A stretch of 64,000 nt of DNA from Lacisediminihabitans changchengi (lineage in GTDB: Bacteria; Actinomycetota; Actinomycetes; Actinomycetales; Microbacteriaceae), in the NCBI RefSeq assembly GCF_016634425.1, contig NZ_JAEPES010000005.1, forward strand, positions 62,001 through 126,000, written 5' to 3'. The position numbers and the translations under genes are program-made. This document shows, piece after piece, positions 54,674 to 63,938 of the stretch. The notes below the pieces were generated by a model that was not told the DNA's origin, did no database searches, and saw only the letters and a list, made by a program, of their open reading frames with translations. Numbering within the stretch: position 1 is the stretch's first letter; each line of letters starts with the position of its first letter.

Positions 54674-56521
54674 TCAGACCAGCAGCTGGTGCTTCGCCAG
54701 ATTGCGGTATAGCGGCGTCGTCGTGACCAACTCCGAGTGGGTGCCGACGCCGACGACGCGGCCGTGTTCGAGCACCACGATCTGGTCGGAGTCGACGACG
54801 GTCGAGAGCCGGTGCGCGATCACGATCAGGGTGCGATTCTCGGCCACGGCGTCGATCGCTTCGCGCAGTAGCTGTTCGTTGAGGCCGTCGAGCGAGGAGG
54901 TCGACTCATCGAGCAGCAGGATCGGCGGGGCGGCGAGCAGCGTGCGCGCGATCGCCAGCCGCTGGCGCTCGCCGCCGGAGAGCATGACGCCCTCCTCGCC
55001 GACCGCCGCGCCGAGCCCCAGCGGGCTGCGCTCGAGCACCTCGGTGAGGTTCACGTCATGCAGCACCTGGATGCATTCGGCGTCGGTCGCGTTCGGCGCG
55101 CCGAGGGTGAGGTTGTCGCGCAGCGTCCCGGCCAGAACGGGCGCGTCCTGCTCGACATAACCGATCTGCGCCCGCAGCGCCTCCCGATCCAGGGCACGGA
55201 TGTCGACCCCGGCGATGCGGACGACACCCGCGGTCGGGTCGTAGAACCGCTCGATCAGCGCCAGGATCGTCGACTTGCCGGCGCCCGACGGGCCGACCAG
55301 CGCGGTGCGCTGACCACGGGGCGCGGTGAAACTCACGCCGTGCAGCACGGTGAGGTCTTTGACCTCCGTTTCGGTCCCTGAGCTTGTCGAAGGGTCGACC
55401 GAGGTCGGGGCAACCGCTCCCGCCGGGTAGGTGAACACCACGTCGTCGAAGCTGATCGCCGCGGCCGAGTCGCCGGGGGCGGCTGGCTCGATGGCGGCGT
55501 CGTCCTCGGCCTCGCTCTTCAGAGAGATGATCTCCTGAATGCGACCGAGCGCGCCGAGCGCCTGGTTCACAGAGGTGACCGCGCCGAACGCCTGGCCGAG
55601 AGGCATGATCAGCATGAACAGGAAGAAGATGAAGGCCACGAGATTGGCGATCGTGATCGCCCCGCTCGCCACCCGGAACCCGCCGACGCCGAGCACCACC
55701 AGCAATGACACCTGCAGGGCGATGCCGGCGATCGGCACGACCAGGGCGCTGATCTTCGCGACGCTGATTCCCTGCTCCCATGCGCCCACGGCATCCTTCT
55801 CGATGGACGCTGTCTCGCGGTCGGTCGCGTTCGAGGCGCGGACGGTGCGGATGGCGCCGAGCGCACGTTCCACGGAGGCGGCGAGGTCACCGACCCTCTC
55901 CTGTTGCTTTCTGCTGGCGACGCGGATGCGCCCGCTGAGGAGCACGACGGTGACCACGGAGACGGCGATGACCAGCACCGTGAGCCCGAGCAGAACCGGA
56001 TCGATGACCAGCATGGCGATCAGCGCACCGACGAAAATGAGCGCGCCACCGACCGCGTCGACGAGACCTTGAGTGAGCACGGCGTAGAGCAGTGTGGTGT
56101 CCGAGCCGACGCGCGAGACCAGGTCGCCGGTGCGCCTGGTGTCGAATTCGCTGATCGGGAGGCGCAGCATCCGTCGCACCAGCTGGCGTCGGGCCGAGAG
56201 CACGACGCTCGTTCCGGTGCGCTGCAGTAGGTAGTGCTGCAGCCCGCTGAGCAGGGCGCTCAGGATGACCAGGCCGACGAGTGCCCACACCAGACCCCCG
56301 AGAACCTGGCCCTTCTGTACGACCGTGATGACCTGGCTGACCAGCAACGGCTGCGCGAGGGAGGTTGCCGCGCCGATGATGCTCAGGCCGATGACGACAC
56401 TGAGCACCTTCTTGTGCTCGAACAGGTATGGCAGCAGCTGGCGGAAGCTGGCACGGGGGCCGTCGTCCTTCTGACCACGGGAGAAGGGGGAGCGGCGGGG
56501 CGTCTGCGGGGCGGTACTCAT
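54674..56521 (-). CDS. ABC exporter, fused membrane and ATPase domains
   Basis: 615 residues. An ABC_membrane domain with six helices spans about 30-330 (RTGDLVSRVGSDTTLLYAVL in the coupling region). The ATPase has Walker A LVGPSGAGKSTILALI, signature LSGGERQRLAIARTL and Walker B ILLLDESTSSLD. It belongs to the MsbA/LmrA type multidrug or lipid exporters that work as dimers. The linker before the ATPase carries an in-frame insertion encoded by a REP-like palindrome (about residues 375-385). Divergent from the next ABC system across 124 bases. Confidence 0.94.
   Translation of the reverse strand: MSTAPQTPRRSPFSRGQKDDGPRASFRQLLPYLFEHKKVLSVVIGLSIIGAATSLAQPLLVSQVITVVQKGQVLGGLVWALVGLVILSALLSGLQHYLLQRTGTSVVLSARRQLVRRMLRLPISEFDTRRTGDLVSRVGSDTTLLYAVLTQGLVDAVGGALIFVGALIAMLVIDPVLLGLTVLVIAVSVVTVVLLSGRIRVASRKQQERVGDLAASVERALGAIRTVRASNATDRETASIEKDAVGAWEQGISVAKISALVVPIAGIALQVSLLVVLGVGGFRVASGAITIANLVAFIFFLFMLIMPLGQAFGAVTSVNQALGALGRIQEIISLKSEAEDDAAIEPAAPGDSAAAISFDDVVFTYPAGAVAPTSVDPSTSSGTETEVKDLTVLHGVSFTAPRGQRTALVGPSGAGKSTILALIERFYDPTAGVVRIAGVDIRALDREALRAQIGYVEQDAPVLAGTLRDNLTLGAPNATDAECIQVLHDVNLTEVLERSPLGLGAAVGEEGVMLSGGERQRLAIARTLLAAPPILLLDESTSSLDGLNEQLLREAIDAVAENRTLIVIAHRLSTVVDSDQIVVLEHGRVVGVGTHSELVTTTPLYRNLAKHQLLV
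55368..55400 (-). repeat. Short palindromic repeat inside the ABC exporter gene
   Basis: Reading the minus strand, GGTCGACCCTTCGACAAGCT is followed by CAGGGACCGAAAC, with outer GGTC/GACC and inner CCCT/AGGG arms. It encodes VDPSTSSGTET within the linker of the exporter. This short palindrome is a known type of dispersed repeat in high-GC bacteria and here is tolerated in frame between the membrane and ATPase domains. Confidence 0.7.
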
Positions 56522-56645
56522 GATTGCGTCAAGTCTGCGCTAGTCAGGCTGGGACTTCGTACTCCTGACGGAGCCAATTCGCCTTTGTCCCTGCTTCGCC
56601 CGAGGCGCCCGGCAAGTGTCATAGCTCCTCGCTAGGGTGGAGCGC

Positions 56646-57572
56646 ATGCCCGCGCCCGTCATCACCGCCGCCGACCTGACCAAGAAATACAAGGAGTTCG
56701 CCGCCGTCGATGGCATCTCGTTCGAGATCGCGCCGGGGGAGGCCTTCGGCTTTCTCGGTCCGAACGGCGCCGGCAAGTCGACGACGATGCGGATGGTCGG
56801 GGCCGTATCGACGCGAACAAGTGGCGACCTCGACATCCTGGGTCTCGATCCGAACCAGAACGGTCCGGAGATCCGGTCGCAGCTCGGCGTGGTGCCGCAG
56901 CAAGACAACCTCGACATGGAGTTGCGTGTGCGCGACAACCTCATCGTCTACGGCCGCTACTTCGGCATGAGCCGCGCCGACTGCGCCCGCAAGGCCGACG
57001 AGCTGCTCGAGTTCGCCCAGCTCAGCGACCGGGCGAAGGCGAAGGTCGACGACCTCTCGGGAGGGATGAAGCGGCGGCTCACCATCGCGCGCTCGCTCAT
57101 GAACGACCCGCGCATCCTGCTGCTCGACGAGCCGACTACCGGGCTAGACCCGCAGGCGCGACACATTCTCTGGGACCGCCTGTTCCGCCTGAAGGAGCAG
57201 GGCACGACGCTCGTGCTGACCACGCACTACATGGACGAGGCGGAGCAGCTCTGCGACCGTCTGGTTGTCGTCGACAAGGGCACCATCATGGCCGAGGGTT
57301 CGCCGGCCGCCTTGATCGCTGAGTACTCGACCCGTGAGGTCGTCGAGTTGCGATTCGGGTCGGATCGCAATGCCGCCGTCGCGGTGGAGATCGAGGGCGT
57401 CGGCGACCGCATCGAGGTGCTGCCCGACCGCATCCTCATCTACAGCAACGACGGGGAGGCCGAGCTCGCTGAGGTCACCCGGCGGGGGCTCGAGCCGATC
57501 ACGTCGCTGGTGCGCCGTTCGAGCCTCGAGGATGTCTTCCTCCGCCTCACCGGACGGAGCCTGATCGAATGA
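56646..57572 (+). CDS. ABC transporter ATP-binding protein (DrrA/NodI type)
   Basis: 308 residues from the ATG at 56646; a GTG at 56637 is an alternative. Walker A GPNGAGKSTTMRMV, signature LSGGMKRRLTIARSL, Walker B ILLLDEPTTGLDP and H-loop TTHYMDEAE. The C-terminal extension ending VRRSSLEDVFLRLTGRSL is typical of daunorubicin-resistance-type (DrrA) or NodI-type ATPases. It energises the two permeases that follow. Its stop overlaps the next start (ATGA). Confidence 0.94.
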   Translation: MPAPVITAADLTKKYKEFAAVDGISFEIAPGEAFGFLGPNGAGKSTTMRMVGAVSTRTSGDLDILGLDPNQNGPEIRSQLGVVPQQDNLDMELRVRDNLIVYGRYFGMSRADCARKADELLEFAQLSDRAKAKVDDLSGGMKRRLTIARSLMNDPRILLLDEPTTGLDPQARHILWDRLFRLKEQGTTLVLTTHYMDEAEQLCDRLVVVDKGTIMAEGSPAALIAEYSTREVVELRFGSDRNAAVAVEIEGVGDRIEVLPDRILIYSNDGEAELAEVTRRGLEPITSLVRRSSLEDVFLRLTGRSLIE

Positions 57573-58414
57573 CCGCGCTCGCACCCACCGCGCTCTCGCC
57601 TGCCGAAGAGGCGCGTGCCGCGGCCGTCAAACCTCGCCGCTGGGGCTCCTGGTACGTGGCGGAGCACCGCATCCGTGCCATCCAGTCGTACTACAAGACG
57701 CTGCTGTTCACCGCGGTCGGCAGCCCGTTCATGTACCTGTTCGCGCTCGGGGTCGGGCTGGCGACGCTCGTCGACAAGAACTCGGGCGGCGCCTTCAGCG
57801 GCACGAGTTACCTCGCGTTCGTCGCGCCAGCGCTCATCGCCTCCGCAGCCGTCACCGCTGCGGTCGAGGAGTGCACGTACCCGATCCTCATGGGGTTCAA
57901 GTGGAACGCCATCTTCTACGGGATGAATGCGGCGCCCCTCACCGGTCGGCAGATCGTCAACGGCGTCTTCCTCGCGGTGATCGCGCGCATCCTCCCCACC
58001 ACGATCATCTTCTTTCTGGTGATGCTGGTCTTCGGCGCGGTGCCATCGCCATGGGGTTTCCTGAATATCGTCATCGCGACCGTCACCGGAATGTCATTCG
58101 GCGTCGTGATCGCCAGCTACATGGCGACGGTCGAAACGGATGCCGGGCAGCCGGCCTTCATCCAGCGCTTCATCATCGCGCCGCTGCTGCTGTTCTCCGG
58201 CACCTTCTTTCCGCTCACCTCGATGCCGATCTACCTGCAATGGATCGGCTGGATCTCCCCGCTCTGGCACGGCACCCAACTGGGCCGTGACGTCAGTTTC
58301 GGCCAGGTCGAGCCCGGCTGGCTGGTCGCGGTGCACATCGCCTTTCCGCTGGCTCTCATCGCCTTCGGCTGGGTGCGGACCCAGCGCGTCGTCACCCGGA
58401 GGTTGAACAAGTGA
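57569..58414 (+). CDS. ABC-2 type permease (DrrB/NodJ-like), first
   Basis: 281 residues with six hydrophobic segments. Sequence QSYYKTLLFTAVGSPFMYLF at the start and TFFPLTSMPIYLQWIGWISP before the last helix are typical of ABC-2 permeases, including the WISPLWHG motif. It overlaps the ATPase gene and the next permease gene by 4 bases each. Two paralogous permeases with one ATPase probably form a heteromeric exporter for a drug, lipid or polysaccharide. Confidence 0.92.
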   Translation: MTALAPTALSPAEEARAAAVKPRRWGSWYVAEHRIRAIQSYYKTLLFTAVGSPFMYLFALGVGLATLVDKNSGGAFSGTSYLAFVAPALIASAAVTAAVEECTYPILMGFKWNAIFYGMNAAPLTGRQIVNGVFLAVIARILPTTIIFFLVMLVFGAVPSPWGFLNIVIATVTGMSFGVVIASYMATVETDAGQPAFIQRFIIAPLLLFSGTFFPLTSMPIYLQWIGWISPLWHGTQLGRDVSFGQVEPGWLVAVHIAFPLALIAFGWVRTQRVVTRRLNK

Positions 58415-59247
58415 GCGACGCACCCACTCTCGCGCCGGTGCGCCCGACCCCAAAGGCCCGGGGCGGCATCGGAGCGCTCTACGCCGGTAACTCGAGCGCG
58501 GTCATCGGCCGCGGGTTGCTTGCCACGCGCAGCACGAACTGGCTGGTCATCCTCAGTGGCTTCTTCGAGCCGGTGTTCTATCTGCTCTCGCTCGGCATCG
58601 GACTGGGGGCCTTCGTCGGCACGGTATCGAACTCGAACGGTGACCCGGTGCCATACGCGGCGTTCATCGCTCCCGGGTTGCTCGCGGTCTCGGCAATGAA
58701 CGGGGCGATCTTCGACTCCACGTGGAACGTCTTCTTCAAGATGAACTACGCGAAGCTCTACGAGGGGATGCTCGCCACCTCCCTCGGGCCGTTGGACGTC
58801 GCCCTCGGCGAGATCTTCCTCGCCCTGCTGCGCGGCGCGGTCTATGCGGCGGGCTTCATGATCGTGATGCAGGCACTCGGACTCAACCTGTCCTGGACGG
58901 CGATCCTCGCGTTGCCCGCCGTGCTGCTCATCGCGTTCGGCTTCGCCAGCCTCGGGATGGCGATCACCAGCTATATGAAGACCTTCCAGCAGATGGACTG
59001 GATCAACTTCGTGCTTCTACCGATGTTCCTGTTCTCGGCAACGTTCTACCCGCTGAGTGTCTACCCACAGGTGATCCAGTGGATCATCGAGGTGTTCCCC
59101 CTCTGGCACGGGGTCGAGCTGATCCGCGGGCTCACCACGGGTGCACTGAGCTGGGGGATGCTCGGGCACGTGCTGTACTTCGTCGTGATGATCGCCATCG
59201 GGCTCACCTTCACCACCCGCCGTCTGCGCGCCCTGTTCCTCGACTAA
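58411..59247 (+). CDS. ABC-2 type permease (DrrB/NodJ-like), second
   Basis: 278 residues from a GTG (58411), overlapping the first permease stop. Six hydrophobic segments. FGFASLGMAITSYMKTFQQM and LFSATFYPLSVYPQVIQWII match the ABC-2 signature; WHGVELIRGLTTG near the end. Paralogue of the preceding permease. Together with the ATPase it is a complete three-gene exporter. Followed by a REP-like element. Confidence 0.92.
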   Translation: MSDAPTLAPVRPTPKARGGIGALYAGNSSAVIGRGLLATRSTNWLVILSGFFEPVFYLLSLGIGLGAFVGTVSNSNGDPVPYAAFIAPGLLAVSAMNGAIFDSTWNVFFKMNYAKLYEGMLATSLGPLDVALGEIFLALLRGAVYAAGFMIVMQALGLNLSWTAILALPAVLLIAFGFASLGMAITSYMKTFQQMDWINFVLLPMFLFSATFYPLSVYPQVIQWIIEVFPLWHGVELIRGLTTGALSWGMLGHVLYFVVMIAIGLTFTTRRLRALFLD

Positions 59248-59259
59248 TGAAGTGCCGTT

Positions 59260-59350
59260 GGTTGAGTAGGCCGCGACGGAGGAGCAGCCGTATCGAAACC
59301 GTTCGCGTGGTGGGTTTCGATACGCGTCCTCGCTCGGGCGCTGCTCAACC
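59260..59350. repeat. REP-like palindromic element (GGTTGAGTAG family, copy 2)
   Basis: Outer arms GGTTGAGTAG (59260-59269) and CTGCTCAACC (59341-59350) pair with one G-T position. Inner arms CGTATCGAAACC (59289-59300) and GGTTTCGATACG (59313-59324) are exact inverses. The left half equals the reverse complement of the right half of copy 1 at 51064-51159, so the two lie in opposite orientation. It separates the convergent second permease gene and the MFS transporter gene. Confidence 0.85.
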
Positions 59351-59360
59351 GGCGAAGTAC

Positions 59361-60752
59361 CTACTCCACGATGGTCGTGAAGTCGCTGTCGCGGGTCTCC
59401 TTGCTGAGCCGCAGCGCGATGAAGGTGAGCACGGCCGCGATCGACAGGTAGATCCCGACCAGGATCGTGCTGCCGCCTGCCAAACCCCAGAGCGCCAGAG
59501 CGATGTACGGCGCTACCGCAGCACCGAGGATGCTCGAGAAGTTGTAGCTGATGCCCGACCCGGTGTACCGCACGTTGGTCGCGAACAGCTCCGGCAGCTG
59601 TGCACCCATCGGACCGAAGGTCAGCCCCATCAGCGAGAAGCCGATGATGAGCCAGGCCAGCACTCCGACGATGCCGCCGCCCGAAAGCGGGACGAAGAGA
59701 AGCCCGAACACGATGATTCCGACGGTGACGGTCGACAGCATCCGTCGTCGTCCGAAGCGCTCGGCCAGCGGGCCGGAAACCAGGGTGAAGATGCCGAAGA
59801 ACACCACGCCGATGATCAGCATGATCAGGAACTCGTTGCGGGTGTAGCCGAGGCCGGGTACGAACGTCGCCGGGTTGAACGGTTTGCCGGCGGCCTTGGC
59901 GGCATCCGCAGCCACCCCGACGGAGGTGGCGGTAGTGCCGAAGGCCAGCGTGAAGGTGGTCATCAGATAGAACAGCACATAGGTCGCGAGCATGATGAAG
60001 GTACCCAGGATGAGCTGGCGCCAGCTGGTGCGGAACACCCGGCCGAGCGGCAGCTTGGCCACCGCGCCGCTCTCGACCACCTTGGTGAAGGCGGGCGCCT
60101 CCACGAGTCGGAATCGCACGTAGAGTCCGACGATCACGAGAAGCGCGCTCGCGAGGAACGGGATGCGCCAGCCCCAGGCGGCGAAGGCCTCCGGCGACAT
60201 GGCGAGGTTGAGCACCAGGAATAGCACGTTGGCGACGATGAAGCCGATCGGTGCGCCCAGCTGCGGGAAGGTGCCGTAGATTGCGCGCTTGCCGGCCGGG
60301 GCGTTCTCGGTCGCGAGCAGTGCCGCGCCGCTCCATTCGCCGCCGAGGCCGATGCCCTGGGCGAAGCGGAAGATCACCAGCAGGGTCGGCGCGAGCACCG
60401 TCCAGCCCGGCGTGGATGCCGACGGCAAAACGCCGATCAGGAAGGTCGCGATGCCCATCGTGAGGAGGGAGGCGATCAGAGTGCCTTTGCGGCCGATCCG
60501 GTCGCCGAAATGTCCGAACAGGATCGACCCCAACGGACGACCGACGAAGGCGGCACCGAAGACCGCGAACGAACTGAGCAGCGCCGTAGCCGGCGACTGG
60601 GCCGGGAAGAACAGCGTCGGGAACACGAGAACCGCCGCCGTCGCGTAGACGTAGAAGTCGTAGAACTCGATCGAGGTGCCGATGAGGCTGGCGAGGATGA
60701 CCCGGCCGCGTGGATTCACGGGGGCGGTGGTCACGGCGGTGGAAGTTGACAA
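59361..60752 (-). CDS. MFS transporter, metabolite:H+ symporter (MHS) family
   Basis: 463 residues with twelve membrane segments. TSIEFYDFYVYATAAVLVFP at the N-terminus, GRPLGSILFGHFGDRIGRKG in the loop between helices 2 and 3, and RFAQGIGLGGEWSGAALLAT are characteristic of the MHS family (ShiA, ProP, KgtP relatives). It imports an organic acid, shikimate-like compound or osmolyte with protons. Substrate unknown. Monocistronic, separated by REP copy 2 from the permease. Confidence 0.93.
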   Translation of the reverse strand: MSTSTAVTTAPVNPRGRVILASLIGTSIEFYDFYVYATAAVLVFPTLFFPAQSPATALLSSFAVFGAAFVGRPLGSILFGHFGDRIGRKGTLIASLLTMGIATFLIGVLPSASTPGWTVLAPTLLVIFRFAQGIGLGGEWSGAALLATENAPAGKRAIYGTFPQLGAPIGFIVANVLFLVLNLAMSPEAFAAWGWRIPFLASALLVIVGLYVRFRLVEAPAFTKVVESGAVAKLPLGRVFRTSWRQLILGTFIMLATYVLFYLMTTFTLAFGTTATSVGVAADAAKAAGKPFNPATFVPGLGYTRNEFLIMLIIGVVFFGIFTLVSGPLAERFGRRRMLSTVTVGIIVFGLLFVPLSGGGIVGVLAWLIIGFSLMGLTFGPMGAQLPELFATNVRYTGSGISYNFSSILGAAVAPYIALALWGLAGGSTILVGIYLSIAAVLTFIALRLSKETRDSDFTTIVE

Positions 60753-60888
60753 GAAGCTACTCCGAGCAGGCGAGGGCGATGCGTCCGCGAAGGCGGCGGC
60801 GCCGGTCAGGGCTGCTGCAGTGCGATGATGCGGGAAACGGGAGAGCTTGTGGCTGTCACTCCAGGCTATACCCGGTCAGCTCGCACTC

Positions 60889-61359
60889 TTAGCTGCCGGA
60901 GGTGCGCCACTGGCTGAACAGGGCGGTCGCATCCGCGACGAATGTGCCGGAACCGTTCGGCCCCGTGCAGCTGTTGAGGTGGAAGCTCGACCTACCCGCG
61001 CCCCGGAATGTCAGCGTCACATCGGTGCCGAGACCCCCGCTGCACGGGTCGTTGTGGGTGGTTCCGACGTCGTTGAGCGGTACGTCGTACTTCGCCGCGA
61101 CCTTCTCGAGCTCGGCGATGCGCTCGGGCGAGCGTTCGACGAAGGTGCTGTCGTCGAACCCGGGGACCGCCTCGAACTGGCTGAAACTGATGCTGGTGAT
61201 CGGCGGGACCGGGCCGGGGCGGGTGACGCCGTGAACGATGAGGCCCACCACGATCGACACGATGATCGCGGCGATCGCGAGCAGCAGGATGCGGCTCGGC
61301 GGCTTCGGTGCAGGGCGTGCTGTCCTCGGGCGCGGAACCGTCGCGCCGTCGGAGGTCAC
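60889..61359 (-). CDS. Membrane-anchored hypothetical protein
   Basis: 156 residues. A Pro/Arg-rich cytoplasmic start, one helix (ILLLAIAAIIVSIVVGLIVHG, about 25-45) and an extracytoplasmic domain of about 110 residues with two Cys (NDPCSGG and HLNSCTG), perhaps a disulfide. The domain contains FVERSPERIAELEKVAAKYD. No homologue family is recognised. It follows the riboflavin operon in the same direction. Confidence 0.8.
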   Translation of the reverse strand: MTSDGATVPRPRTARPAPKPPSRILLLAIAAIIVSIVVGLIVHGVTRPGPVPPITSISFSQFEAVPGFDDSTFVERSPERIAELEKVAAKYDVPLNDVGTTHNDPCSGGLGTDVTLTFRGAGRSSFHLNSCTGPNGSGTFVADATALFSQWRTSGS

Positions 61360-61372
61360 AGTGCTAGCTGAG

Positions 61373-61513
61373 TCATAGAAGCCGCGTGCCGGGTACGGGC
61401 AGGCTCTGCGGCTGGGCGCCGGTCTGGAAGAACACCACGATCACGAAACCGACCGCCAGCGCGATGGCCAGCACGACGCCGATGAGCACGAAGATCTTGA
61501 AGGGATTCACCAC
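61373..61513 (-). CDS. Very small single-TM protein
   Basis: About 46 residues: VVNPFKIFVLIGVVLAIALA followed by VGFVIVVFFQTGAQPQSLPV and a short end. One membrane helix with a Pro-rich tail. Three consecutive GTG codons make the exact start uncertain (61510-61516); GGTGGA upstream could serve as ribosome site. It lies between ribH and the membrane-anchored hypothetical protein in the same direction. The conserved style (NPFKIFVLIGV) suggests a genuine gene, though very short. Confidence 0.6.
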   Translation of the reverse strand: MVNPFKIFVLIGVVLAIALAVGFVIVVFFQTGAQPQSLPVPGTRLL

Positions 61514-61530
61514 CACTCCACCCTAGCCTT

Positions 61531-62001
61531 CTACCGTCGCAGGTCGCGGATCAGAACGGCCGTTGCGAGCGCCGCCTCCGCAGCCTCCGCACCCTTGTCT
61601 TCCTTCGAACCGGGCAGACCAGCACGGTCGAGACCCTGGCGTTCGTCATCGAGGGTGAGCACGCCGAAGCCGATCGGTTTGCCCGTCTCGATCGCCACCT
61701 GGGTGAGGCCGCTGGTGGCGGCGTCCGATACGAACTCGAAGTGGGGTGTGCCCCCGCGGATGATCACGCCCAGGGCGACCACGGCATCCGCCCCGTTCTC
61801 GAGCGCCGCCTTCGCGACGACCGGGAGTTCGAAGCTGCCGGGCACGCGCAGCTCGGTGACATCTGCCCCCGATTCGCCGAGCACGCGCCGGGCGCCGGCG
61901 AGCAGCCCGTCGGTGATGACCTCGTGCCAGCGGCCGGCGACGATGGTGACCTTCAGTCCCGTGCCATCGGTGGTGATCTCCGGTGCTCCGTCGCCGCTCA
62001 T
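61531..62001 (-). CDS. ribH: 6,7-dimethyl-8-ribityllumazine synthase
   Basis: 156 residues. Motifs [39 protein letters not shown] and [20 protein letters not shown] are the active-site blocks that bind the pyrimidinedione and the butanone phosphate; the catalytic His is in TPHFEF. It condenses the RibBA product with the pyrimidine intermediate. The start overlaps the ribBA stop, end of the riboflavin operon visible here. Confidence 0.96.
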   Translation of the reverse strand: MSGDGAPEITTDGTGLKVTIVAGRWHEVITDGLLAGARRVLGESGADVTELRVPGSFELPVVAKAALENGADAVVALGVIIRGGTPHFEFVSDAATSGLTQVAIETGKPIGFGVLTLDDERQGLDRAGLPGSKEDKGAEAAEAALATAVLIRDLRR

Positions 62002-63299
62002 GCCAGGTGTCCTTTCTGGGCGTCGAGGATGCGCTGGTGTGCTCGCGCAGACTCCTCAAGCTCGGTGTCGTTGGGCAGGATGTGCCCCATTCGGTCGCGC
62101 TTCGCCTCGAGGTACCGTTCGTTGAACTCTCCGACGCCGACGACCAACGGCACCTGCTCGGTCACCGCGATTCCGTGTGCGCGCAGCTGGCGCAGCTTCT
62201 CGGGGTTGTTGGTGAGCGCCCGCACCTCGCTGATGCCGAGGTCGTCCAGGATCGCGGTGGCCGCTCCGTAGTCGCGACCGTCGGCGGGGAAGCCGAGAGC
62301 GGTGTTCGCGTCGAGGGTGTCCAGACCGTCCTCTTGCAGGCGGTAGGCCTTCAGCTTGTTGATCAGGCCGATGCCGCGTCCCTCGTGACCGCGCATGTAG
62401 ATCACGATCCCGCCCTCCTTCTGGATCCGATCGAGGGCGGCGTCGAGCTGCGGCCCGCACTCGCACTTCTGCGAGCCGAAGACCTCGCCGGTGAGGCACT
62501 CCGAGTGCACCCGCAGCAGAGTGCCGTTCTGCGGGTTGCCGGCGATGACGGCAAGATGGTCGGCTCCGGTCATCCGATCGCGGTAAGCGCGAAAGCGGAA
62601 GCTGCCGTGCGCGGTCGGAATGGTGGTCTCGACCTCGAAGATCACCCGCGAGGTCTCGGGGATGACCGCGCCGGGGACGACCAGCTCGTCGACGGACGCG
62701 TCCAGGTACTCGAGCAGCGCCTCGATGGTGATCACCGGCACGGTGTCGCGCTCGCCGAGTTCGATCAGCTCGGGAAGCCGCATCATCTCCCCGCTATCGG
62801 CCACGATCTCCGAGATCGCGCCGACCGGAACGAGTCCGGCGAGGCGCAGCAGGTCGACGGCGGCCTCGGTGTGGCCCGCACGTTCGCGCACACCGCCTTC
62901 TGCTGCGCGCAGAGGCAGGATGTGGCCGGGCCGATGCAGACTCGCCGGCGTCGAGTCCGGCGCGGCGAGCACGCGCAGGGTGTGGGCGCGGTCGGCGGCA
63001 CTGATGCCGGTGCTGATGCGGTCGGCGGCATCCACGCTCACCGTGTAGTTGGTGCCGCGCGGGTCTTCGTTGTCCACGACCATGACCGGCAACTCGAGGC
63101 GATCGGCGATGTCGTTGGTCATCGGCGCGCAGATGAACCCGGAGGTGTTGCGCACCATCCAGGCCAGCGTCTCCTGGCTCGCCGATTGGGCGGCGATGAT
63201 CACGTCACCCTCGTTCTCGCGGCTCTCGTCGTCGGCGACGATGATGGGGCGCCCGGCGCGAAGCGCGTCGAGGGCGGTGGGGATGTCGGCGAGACTCAT
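61998..63299 (-). CDS. ribBA: Bifunctional 3,4-DHBP synthase / GTP cyclohydrolase II
   Basis: 433 residues. N-terminal RibB domain (1-200) with [18 protein letters not shown] and [20 protein letters not shown] followed by HTEA. C-terminal RibA domain with [20 protein letters not shown] (three Cys for Zn) and [20 protein letters not shown]. The protein provides both committed precursors of riboflavin. Its ATG overlaps the ribE stop by 4 bases. Confidence 0.97.
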   Translation of the reverse strand: MSLADIPTALDALRAGRPIIVADDESRENEGDVIIAAQSASQETLAWMVRNTSGFICAPMTNDIADRLELPVMVVDNEDPRGTNYTVSVDAADRISTGISAADRAHTLRVLAAPDSTPASLHRPGHILPLRAAEGGVRERAGHTEAAVDLLRLAGLVPVGAISEIVADSGEMMRLPELIELGERDTVPVITIEALLEYLDASVDELVVPGAVIPETSRVIFEVETTIPTAHGSFRFRAYRDRMTGADHLAVIAGNPQNGTLLRVHSECLTGEVFGSQKCECGPQLDAALDRIQKEGGIVIYMRGHEGRGIGLINKLKAYRLQEDGLDTLDANTALGFPADGRDYGAATAILDDLGISEVRALTNNPEKLRQLRAHGIAVTEQVPLVVGVGEFNERYLEAKRDRMGHILPNDTELEESARAHQRILDAQKGHLA

Positions 63300-63937
63300 A
63301 TCCCGCTCCTTCCGTCGATGGAACTACCGAGGTCGTGTTGCTGGCCGCCGCCGAGTTCGAGGAACCGGGCGACCTGGCGGGCCAGGATGTCGGTCTCGAT
63401 GTTCACCGCGTCACCCACGGTCTTCGCGCCGAGAGTGGTCGCACTGAGGGTCTCGGGAATGAGCGACACTTCGAACCAGTCGATCCCGACCGCGCTCACC
63501 GTGAGCGAGACGCCGTCGACCGCGATCGAGCCCTTGCGGGTGACCAGCGGTGCGAGCTCCGCGCTGAGCGAGAAGCGCAGCACGGGCCAGGCACTGCCCT
63601 CCGTGATGCTGAGCAGATCGCTGGTGCCGTCGATGTGCCCCTGAACGATGTGGCCGCCGAGGCGGTCGCCGACCTGCGCGGCGCGCTCCAGGTTCACGGG
63701 AGCGCCGACGGCGACGCCCTTCAGCGTGCTCATCGCGATCGACTCGGCCATGACATCCGCGGTGAACCAGTCGTCGCCCTGGTCGACCACCGTGAGACAC
63801 ACGCCGCTGACCGAGATGGAATCTCCGTGCGCAGCGCCCTGCACCGCGAGCGGGCCGCGCACGGTGATACGAGCGGCGTCGCCGGTGGGGGACCAGTCGG
63901 TGACGGTGCCGAGTTCTTCGATGATTCCGGTGAACAT
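63296..63937 (-). CDS. ribE: Riboflavin synthase alpha subunit
   Basis: 213 residues made of two lumazine-binding repeats, each with MFTGIIEELG-like start and a VSGVCLTVVD / VDGVSLTVSAVG block. ADVMAESIAMSTLKG and SLIPETLSATTLGAKTVGDA are the paired ends of the repeats. It dismutates two lumazines to riboflavin and the pyrimidine. The ATG begins 1 base after the stop of the gene upstream. Confidence 0.96.
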   Translation of the reverse strand: MFTGIIEELGTVTDWSPTGDAARITVRGPLAVQGAAHGDSISVSGVCLTVVDQGDDWFTADVMAESIAMSTLKGVAVGAPVNLERAAQVGDRLGGHIVQGHIDGTSDLLSITEGSAWPVLRFSLSAELAPLVTRKGSIAVDGVSLTVSAVGIDWFEVSLIPETLSATTLGAKTVGDAVNIETDILARQVARFLELGGGQQHDLGSSIDGRSGI

Positions 63938-63938
63938 G

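Noticed and set aside
58722..60224. 500-codon open frame running through the second permease, the REP element and antisense to the MFS gene
   Set aside because: It crosses unrelated features and has no recognisable domain.
61983..63644. 553-codon open frame opposite ribBA and ribE
   Set aside because: Shadow of two certain riboflavin genes.
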